Shown in pieces: positions 48,687 to 54,174 of a DNA stretch of 54,174 nucleotides (the first letter of the stretch is position 1; each line of letters begins with the position of its first letter). The notes below the pieces were generated by a model. It had not been told where the DNA came from, ran no database searches, and saw nothing but the letters and a program-made list of their open reading frames with translations. The stretch comes from an uncultured Bacilli bacterium (GTDB lineage Bacteria; Bacillota_I; Bacilli_A; RF39; UBA660). A program made the position numbers and the translations under genes. Location: the NCBI GenBank assembly GCA_910584085.1, contig CAJTZY010000011.1, positions 1-54,174 of the forward strand, read 5' to 3'.

Positions 48687-50691
48687 TATATTTTTAATAG
48701 TTTTAATATTAATTGCTATATTAAAAGTTATATACGGAATAAACAATATAACAAGCAAATATAGTTTAACTGATAATGAAATTATAGGTATAATTACTAA
48801 TATAAAACAAGATGAAAACAAAGTAATATTAACAGTTAAAGCAAAAGAAAATGTATTAGTATATTATTATAATAATATTAATATAAAATTGGGTGATAAA
48901 GTAAAAATATATGGTACTTTAGAAAAATTTAAGGATAATACTAATTTTAATTTATTTAACTATAGGAAATATATGCTAAGTAAAAATACATATTATAAAA
49001 TGAATGCCTCAAGTATAACAATAATAGGTAAAAATAAAAATATTTTATATAGTATTAAAAATTATTTAATAGAAAAAATTAATAAATTAAATAAAAGTTC
49101 ATATTTAAAAACATTTATTTTAGGTGATAGTAGTGATATAGATGATGATGTATTATCATCTTATAGAACTAATGGAGTAAGTCACTTGTTTTCAGTATCT
49201 GGTATGCATATAACACTTTTATCTAGTATTATCCTATTTATACTAAATAAAATAAAAAAATCTAAAATAAATTATTTTATTGTAATATTATTTCTAATCT
49301 TTTATATGTTTTTAACTAATTTTACACCATCAGTAATAAGGGCTACATTTTTATTTATATTACTTACATTGAATAAATTTTTAAACTTAAAATTTAGTAC
49401 ACTTAAAATACTCATTATCATATTATGTTCATCACTCATTATTAATCCATATAACATATATAACATAGGTTTTAAGTTTAGCTATGTAGTCTCACTCTTT
49501 CTAATATCATTTAGTAAAATAATTAATAGAAATAAGAACTATGTATTAAAAACTTTGACAACATCATTTATATCATTTTTAGCAGGTATTCCAATACTCA
49601 TAAATAATTATTTTGGTATAAACATTATGACTATTTTAAATAATATACTTTTTGTACCACTCATATCCCTCATAATATTTCCATTCTCACTTATAGTTTT
49701 AATACTTAATAAATTAGATTTTTTATATGAAATAATGATTAATATATTAGAAAAGCTATCCTTATTTATTACCAATTTCAAAATAGAAATAATACTTTGC
49801 AAAGTTAATATATTTATAATAATAATTTATTATTTATTAATTATCTTAGTACTTTATAAGATCTATAAAAAGAAATATATATATATTATTCTAATAGCAA
49901 TAGTTATATTTATTCATACAAATATTGGTTATATAAAAAATAATCCATATATTACTTTTATTGATGTTGGGCAGGGCGATTCATCACTTATACATCTTCC
50001 ATATAATAAGGGTAATATATTGATAGATACAGGTGGGGTTTATAACTATGACGTGTCAAAAGATACAATAAATTATTTAAAAAGTGAAGGAATAAAAAAT
50101 ATAGACTATTTAATATTAAGTCATGGAGATTTCGACCATGCTGGAAGCAGTTTAAATTTAATAAATAATTTTAAGGTAGATAAGGTAATTTTTAATAATG
50201 ATTCCTATAATGAATTAGAACAAAAAATAATAAAAGTATTAGATAAAAAGAATATTGAATATTATAAGGGATTAAAAAAATTAAATATAGATAATTATAT
50301 ATTACAATTTTTAAATACTAAAGACTATGATAATGAGAATGATAATTCTAATGTAATTTATTTAAAATTTAATAATTATAAATTTCTATTTATGGGAGAT
50401 GCATCAACACTTACTGAAAAGGAAATATTAAATAAATATAATTTGACTAATATAGATGTATTAAAAGTAGGACATCATGGAAGTAAAACAAGTAGTAGTG
50501 AAAATTTTATCGATGTGATAGGGCCTAAATATTCTTTAATTTCAGTGGGCAAAAATAATAGGTATGGACATCCGAATAAAGAAGTATTAGAAAATTTAAA
50601 AAATTCGATTGTTTATAGAACAGATTTAGATGGCAGTATTAAGTTTAAAATTAATAACAAAAAATTGAGAATTGAAACATGTCAACCGTAG
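48655..50691 (+). CDS. comEC: Competence protein ComEC/Rec2
   Basis: DNA-uptake channel with C-terminal metallo-beta-lactamase-like nuclease. The reading frame is open and clearly coding well upstream of the first usual start (TTG 48889): it includes a membrane helix (IFLIVLILIAILKVIYGI) and an OB-like part (DNEIIGIITNIK...KVILTVKA). Between the in-frame stop at 48640-48642 and that helix there is no ATG, GTG or TTG; ATT 48655 lies 9 nt after AGGAG (48641-48645), giving 678 residues. Further motifs: GVSHLFSVSGMHITLLSSII, FIDVGQGDSSLIH, SHGDFDHAGS and VGHHGSKTS. The start is inferred; the gene itself is certain. Confidence 0.9.
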   Translation: MQKLKIILNSNIFLIVLILIAILKVIYGINNITSKYSLTDNEIIGIITNIKQDENKVILTVKAKENVLVYYYNNINIKLGDKVKIYGTLEKFKDNTNFNLFNYRKYMLSKNTYYKMNASSITIIGKNKNILYSIKNYLIEKINKLNKSSYLKTFILGDSSDIDDDVLSSYRTNGVSHLFSVSGMHITLLSSIILFILNKIKKSKINYFIVILFLIFYMFLTNFTPSVIRATFLFILLTLNKFLNLKFSTLKILIIILCSSLIINPYNIYNIGFKFSYVVSLFLISFSKIINRNKNYVLKTLTTSFISFLAGIPILINNYFGINIMTILNNILFVPLISLIIFPFSLIVLILNKLDFLYEIMINILEKLSLFITNFKIEIILCKVNIFIIIIYYLLIILVLYKIYKKKYIYIILIAIVIFIHTNIGYIKNNPYITFIDVGQGDSSLIHLPYNKGNILIDTGGVYNYDVSKDTINYLKSEGIKNIDYLILSHGDFDHAGSSLNLINNFKVDKVIFNNDSYNELEQKIIKVLDKKNIEYYKGLKKLNIDNYILQFLNTKDYDNENDNSNVIYLKFNNYKFLFMGDASTLTEKEILNKYNLTNIDVLKVGHHGSKTSSSENFIDVIGPKYSLISVGKNNRYGHPNKEVLENLKNSIVYRTDLDGSIKFKINNKKLRIETCQP

Positions 50692-50703
50692 AAAGGAGAT
50701 TGC

Positions 50704-51594
50704 GTGAATTATTATAATGAAATAAAAAATGAATTAATAAATAATGAAATATATAAAAGAGTAAAAGATTATAGTAAAAATAGAAGTGATTTAAATACTT
50801 ATTATAATGTTGGTAAGTTGCTTTCAGAAGCAGGTAAACATTATGGTGAAGGAATAATCACTAAATACTCAAAAAAGTTACAAATAGAAGTTGGCAAAAA
50901 ATATAATAAAAGAACATTATTCAGAATGAGACAATTTTATGTGATGTTTAGTAGTGAAAAAGTGTCGCCGTTGGCGACACAATTATCATGGAGCCATTAT
51001 ATAGAATTATTAGCCTTAAATGATGAAAATAAGATTCTGTACTATATAAGTCAATGCCTTCAATTCAATTTAAGTAGGAATGAGCTTAGAAATAAAATAA
51101 AAAATAATGAATATGAAAGACTAGATAATAAAACAAAAGAAAAATTAATAAAAAAAGAGGAAAATAAAATAACTGATTTTGTCAAAAATCCAATAATAAT
51201 AAAAAATAGATATGATTATAAATATATATCTGAGAAAGTATTAAAACAGTTAATACTAGAGGATTTAGATAATTTTTTAACAGAATTAGGAGAGGGTTTT
51301 ACATATATAAAAAACGAATATAAAATTAAACTAGGAGATAATTATAACTATATAGATTTACTTTTATATAATATTAAATTTAGGTGTTATGTAGTTATTG
51401 AACTAAAAATCATACCTTTAAAGAAAGAACATATTGGACAAATTCAAACATATATGAATTATATAGATAGAAATATTAAAACAATAGAAGAAGATAATAC
51501 TATTGGAATAATAATAGTTAGGAAAAATAATAAATACATTATGGAATATTGCAGTGATAAAAGGATTATAGCTAAAGAATATGAATTAGTGTAA
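50704..51594 (+). CDS. DUF1016 (YhcG-type) nuclease family protein, copy 2
   Basis: A 296-residue paralog of the gene at 23066. It starts at GTG 50704 behind AAAGGAG (50692-50698), 12 nt after comEC. N-terminal half: KRTLFRMRQFYVMF and SPLATQLSWSHYIELLAL; C-terminal nuclease half: YKIKLGDNYNYIDLLLYNI, then YVVIELKIIPLKKEHIGQIQ (D...ExK) and IGIIIVRKNNK. The codons for VSPLATQ form a perfect 8-bp palindrome around the same Leu codon as in copy 1. It has no restriction-modification neighbour; sitting after comEC may relate it to incoming DNA, but this is a guess. Confidence 0.9.
   Translation: MNYYNEIKNELINNEIYKRVKDYSKNRSDLNTYYNVGKLLSEAGKHYGEGIITKYSKKLQIEVGKKYNKRTLFRMRQFYVMFSSEKVSPLATQLSWSHYIELLALNDENKILYYISQCLQFNLSRNELRNKIKNNEYERLDNKTKEKLIKKEENKITDFVKNPIIIKNRYDYKYISEKVLKQLILEDLDNFLTELGEGFTYIKNEYKIKLGDNYNYIDLLLYNIKFRCYVVIELKIIPLKKEHIGQIQTYMNYIDRNIKTIEEDNTIGIIIVRKNNKYIMEYCSDKRIIAKEYELV
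50962..50980. repeat. Palindrome inside DUF1016 copy 2
   Basis: GTGTCGCC (50962-50969), loop GTT, GGCGACAC (50973-50980): perfect 8-bp stem in a ~25% GC background, centred on the first base of Leu90 in the PLATQ motif. Confidence 0.95.
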
Positions 51595-51761
51595 TTTTAT
51601 GTTCACAAAATTTGAAATTAAGAATATATTATATATGGGAAATATAAATGGAAGTATATAAAGTAATATAATTTATGAATATAATTTAGAAAAATAGATA
51701 TACTAAAAGTAGAACAATATTTATGATTTAAGTAAATTTTAATTAAGTGTGCTACTTAGCT

Positions 51762-51805
51762 ACACCTCACCTTTATCATTACTAATTAAAGTAGGGGTAG
51801 GGTGT
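51762..51805 (+). other. GC-richer structured intergenic element of unknown function
   Basis: In the 261-nt gap after DUF1016 copy 2, ACACCT-ACCTTTA can pair with TAGGGG-GGTGT sequences (51762-51774 with about 51788-51805), making a long stem with one mismatch and several G-U pairs. No reading frame with a ribosome binding site is visible. It is followed by a terminator at 51817. Confidence 0.4.
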
Positions 51806-51816
51806 TTATATAGATT

Positions 51817-51842
51817 AAAGAACCTTTTTGGTTCTTTTTAGC
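51817..51842 (+). terminator. Intrinsic terminator, plus strand
   Basis: AAAGAACC (51817-51824), loop TTTTT, GGTTCTTT (51830-51837), TTT. It ends either the DUF1016 transcript or an RNA from the structured element. Confidence 0.8.
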
Positions 51843-51855
51843 ATATAAAAAAGGA

Positions 51856-52392
51856 TTAAACATTATAGTTGTTTATTCCATATTTTTCGTCTTGTGTATC
51901 AAAGAATAATTCTTCCTTTGGTGGATTATAAGTAAGATATCCTAGAACTATATATGATACAATAATAAGTATTATAGAAATAATATTTCCAATATAACAA
52001 TTCTTACACTTTAGTATAAAATAACTAATAATTTGTGAAATAATAATAGCTATTAACATAATACCTATATTTAAAAACATCTTTGGACCTATTTTATAAT
52101 AGCATGGCAGATAAAGTACTAAAAATATAGGAATAATAGTAATTGCAGATATAAATAATGATATAAAGAAATTGTTATATTTTATTTTACATTTTGTAAG
52201 AATTATATAATCTATTATTCCGTAAAATATAACACTCGTAAAAAGTAATTTTTGATGTTCCCAAATAGATTCATTAACTGGAAAAAATATTGCAGTTATG
52301 CTACTTGGAAATAGTTCATATACAAAGTGAAATAAAAAGCACAAAATGAAAATTACAATTACACTTATAATTCTACTTATTTTAAGACTCAT
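51856..52392 (-). CDS. DUF6512 family membrane protein
   Basis: A 178-residue integral membrane protein with five predicted helices. Family marks are FHFVYELFPSSITAIFFPVN, ESIWEHQKLLF and the C-terminal PPKEELFFDTQDEKYGI. The function is unknown. ATG 52392 follows AAAGGAGAA on the minus strand. It is divergent from uvsE with only 39 nt between the starts, too short for two separate full promoters, so at least one promoter must overlap the other gene's leader. Confidence 0.85.
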   Translation of the reverse strand: MSLKISRIISVIVIFILCFLFHFVYELFPSSITAIFFPVNESIWEHQKLLFTSVIFYGIIDYIILTKCKIKYNNFFISLFISAITIIPIFLVLYLPCYYKIGPKMFLNIGIMLIAIIISQIISYFILKCKNCYIGNIISIILIIVSYIVLGYLTYNPPKEELFFDTQDEKYGINNYNV

Positions 52393-52431
52393 AAAATTCT
52401 CCTTTCTATTTATACTAATATTGGTGATAAT

Positions 52432-53361
52432 ATGAAAATAAGGCTTGGATATGCATGTGTTCCAGTTACCATAGACGAAACTTCTTCACATACACTCACA
52501 TATACTAACTATAAGAAATTAGGTAAAATGGCTAATATAAAATTAGATAAAGTAATTAAAAGTAATTTTGAAGCACTTGAAAAAATACTAAAGTATAACA
52601 TAAGAAATGATATTAAATTTTTTAGAATGACTTCAGAATTACTTCCACTTTTTAATCATCCAGATGTTCATTATGATTTTTTTAATCAATATAAAGAAAA
52701 TTACAAAAGAATAGGGAACATAATAAAAGAAAATAATTTAAGATTAGATATGCACCCTAGTGCGTATACAGTATTAAATAGTGTAAATCCAACTGTAGTT
52801 GAATCTACAATTAATATACTCAAAAATTATCAAAAAATGTATGAATATATGGAAATAGATTCTATTGTGGTATTACATGTAGGTAGTAAAGTTAATGGCA
52901 AAAAAGCTGGTATTAAAAGATTTATAGAAAATTTTAATAAATTAGATGAGAATACCAAAAAATTAATAGTGGTAGAAAATGATGATAAAAGTTATAATAT
53001 AAGAAATGTTTTAAATTTATGTGAAAAAATTAATAGGCCTGTAGTTTTGGATTATCACCATTTTAAATTAAATAAAAATAATGAAAAAATAGAAGATTAT
53101 ATAGAAAAAATATTTAATACATGGGATAAAACTCCTAAAATACATTTTTCTAGTCCTAAAGATAAAAAGGATAAAAGAAGTCATCATGATTATATAAATA
53201 GTGACGATTTTATAGAGTTTATTGAAAAGATAAAATTTGTAAATAGAGATTTCGATATAATGATTGAAGCTAAGAAAAAAGATGAAGCATTGTTTAAATT
53301 AATTCGTGAACTTAAATATAAAACTGATTATAAAATAGATGGTACAACAATTACTTTATAA
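52432..53361 (+). CDS. uvsE: UV damage endonuclease UvsE (UVDE)
   Basis: A 309-residue metal-dependent TIM-barrel endonuclease that nicks DNA 5' to UV photoproducts; in some spore formers it protects spore DNA. Signatures: MKIRLGYACVPVTI, FFRMTSELLPLFNHPDV, LRLDMHPSAYTVLNS, VLHVGSK, VVENDDKSYN, VVLDYHHFKLN and IHFSSPK. Length is typical (~300). GGTGATA precedes ATG 52432. A terminator follows at 53366. Confidence 0.95.
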   Translation: MKIRLGYACVPVTIDETSSHTLTYTNYKKLGKMANIKLDKVIKSNFEALEKILKYNIRNDIKFFRMTSELLPLFNHPDVHYDFFNQYKENYKRIGNIIKENNLRLDMHPSAYTVLNSVNPTVVESTINILKNYQKMYEYMEIDSIVVLHVGSKVNGKKAGIKRFIENFNKLDENTKKLIVVENDDKSYNIRNVLNLCEKINRPVVLDYHHFKLNKNNEKIEDYIEKIFNTWDKTPKIHFSSPKDKKDKRSHHDYINSDDFIEFIEKIKFVNRDFDIMIEAKKKDEALFKLIRELKYKTDYKIDGTTITL

Positions 53362-53365
53362 ATTA

Positions 53366-53397
53366 GGTTATTTAATATAAAAATAATCTTTTTTTGT
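53366..53397 (+). terminator. Intrinsic terminator after uvsE
   Basis: GGTTATT (53366-53372) pairs with AATAATC (53382-53388), one G-U, then a T-run. Confidence 0.7.
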
Positions 53398-53425
53398 TTG
53401 ACTTTTCTATATTAAATGATATAAT
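53398..53425 (+). promoter_or_regulatory. Promoter of the second LRR gene
   Basis: TTGACT (53398-53403), 16-nt spacer, TATAAT (53420-53425), 27 nt before ATG 53453. Confidence 0.75.
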
Positions 53426-53452
53426 ATGCACTAACAAAAAGGGGAGTTTTAT

Positions 53453-54174
53453 ATGAAAATAAGCGATAATACATTAGTTAAAGTTACTGATAATGATATA
53501 AGTGCTGATGGAATATTTGAAATTCCAACTGAAATCACAATAATAAATGATTTTGCATTTTATGGATGTCAATTTTTAAAATCAATTATTATTCCAGATG
53601 GCGTAATAAGAATAGGATATTCTGCATTTTCACATTGCTCATCTCTTACTGAAATTAACCTTCCAAGTAGTGTAGGAAAAATAGAAAGTTGGACATTTAA
53701 CTGTTGTGAATCATTAAAATCAGTTAATATAACAAGTAATGTAATAGAAATAGAAAGTTGGGCATTTTGTGATTGTAAAGGTTTAGAAACAATTAGTATA
53801 TTAAGCAATTTCCCTAGAATGGATAAATATTCATTTTCCGGTTGCAAAAATTTAAACCTAAATATAAAAACAAGTTTATTTTATATTAATATGGAATATA
53901 TAAATCAAGTTTTTCAGGACATTAAAACGCTCACAATATACGATAGAAATGTAAATTTTAATAATATAGAAGACGATTTAAGAAAAATTAGAAAAGAAGA
54001 ATTATATGATAAAATTAAATCAGAATTACTAGATAATAAGGTTAAAGATAAAAATTGTTTCAAATTAAGTGAACATAAAGAATTTATTGATAAAATAATT
54101 AATAATTTAGAAAAAATAGCAAATTATGATTATAGAGTAGACTTTGATAATTATATTAAAGATTATATAGTTAA
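53453..54174 (+). CDS. BspA-type leucine-rich repeat protein, partial at window end
   Basis: An open frame from ATG 53453 (GGGGAG at 53441-53446) running past the last base; 240 codons are visible. After ~20 residues come four BspA/LRR_5 repeats (INDFAFYGCQFLKSIIIPDG, IGYSAFSHCSSLTEINLPSS, IESWTFNCCESLKSVNITSN, IESWAFCDCKGLETISIL). Then follow KTLTIYDRNVNF and IRKEELYDKIKSELL, FKLSEHKEFIDKIINNLE, close to the helical part of the LRR protein at 37750 (SEHSRFIDEI). It has no signal peptide. It is a paralog of that gene; the C-terminus is outside the window. Confidence 0.85.
   Translation, partial: MKISDNTLVKVTDNDISADGIFEIPTEITIINDFAFYGCQFLKSIIIPDGVIRIGYSAFSHCSSLTEINLPSSVGKIESWTFNCCESLKSVNITSNVIEIESWAFCDCKGLETISILSNFPRMDKYSFSGCKNLNLNIKTSLFYINMEYINQVFQDIKTLTIYDRNVNFNNIEDDLRKIRKEELYDKIKSELLDNKVKDKNCFKLSEHKEFIDKIINNLEKIANYDYRVDFDNYIKDYIV

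Noticed and set aside
1..54174. Mycoplasma-like code with TGA as Trp
   Set aside because: TGA ends several genes (ireB, ruvX, recO, yqfC) and Trp is encoded by TGG.
1..54174. CRISPR arrays, insertion sequences or prophage
   Set aside because: No regularly spaced repeats, transposase, integrase other than the chromosomal XerC/D type, or phage structural gene was found.

Overview
The window is very AT-rich, chromosomal DNA from a low-GC, spore-forming Firmicutes-type bacterium, most likely an uncultured gut Bacilli lineage of the RF39/RFN20/Erysipelotrichia kind (lineage is an inference). Evidence: spore genes (spoVAC-spoVAD-spoVAEB, yqfC-yqfD, a CotF-like coat pair), the Firmicutes clusters ireB-ruvX-yrzB-mltG-yrrM and ybeY-dgkA-era-yqzL-recO, strong GGAGG/GGTG ribosome binding sites, TTGACA/TATAAT promoters and many intrinsic terminators. 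TGA serves only as a stop, so the code is the standard bacterial one. No insertion sequence, prophage, CRISPR or rRNA was seen; there is one tRNA (Lys, anticodon CUU).

Layout. 1-8.6 kb: poorly characterised cytoplasmic proteins (ankyrin-ClpB-like ATPase with an altered Walker B, a 966-residue protein with a PcfJ-like segment, a guanylate-kinase-like P-loop protein, possible GNAT). 8.7-16.7 kb: cell-envelope and redox genes (GDPD, ABC exporter, VanY-like peptidase, coat proteins, superoxide reductase, FAD/Rieske oxidoreductase, galE). 16.8-20.4 kb: a TPR gene pair. 20.5-22.9 kb: tRNA-Lys, an orphan prepilin and the spoVA DPA channel operon. 23-24 kb: the first DUF1016 nuclease. 24.3-27 kb: ireB-ruvX-yrzB-mltG-yrrM. 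27-29 kb: glmS on the minus strand behind a glmS ribozyme. 29.2-32.1 kb: a 48-residue membrane protein and ppdK. 32.1-32.3 kb: an orphan small-RNA candidate. 32.4-41.4 kb: Smr protein, tandem TPR paralogs, priA, a DUF6273-like protein, a BspA-type LRR protein and two coiled-coil proteins. 41.4-51.6 kb: xerD-like recombinase, tdk, a previously unlisted convergent small-gene/antisense-RNA locus, yqfCD, ybeY-dgkA-era-yqzL-recO, comEA-comEC and a second DUF1016 gene. 51.6-54.2 kb: a structured intergenic region, a DUF6512 membrane protein, uvsE and a truncated second LRR protein.

The strongest new signals are: (1) at 43.05-43.33 kb, a 42-residue hydrophobic peptide gene on the minus strand with a sequestered Shine-Dalgarno, a 5'/3' long-distance pairing, its own terminator, and a convergent antisense RNA with a consensus promoter, the architecture of a type I toxin-antitoxin module; (2) near-perfect palindromes at exactly the same codons of both DUF1016 paralogs although their sequences differ; (3) a ClpB-like ATPase whose catalytic Walker B glutamate is alanine; (4) a C-terminal domain shared by three TPR proteins that resembles BECR-type RNase toxins; (5) comEC apparently starting at an AUU codon inside comEA; (6) a promoter-to-terminator orphan RNA after ppdK.
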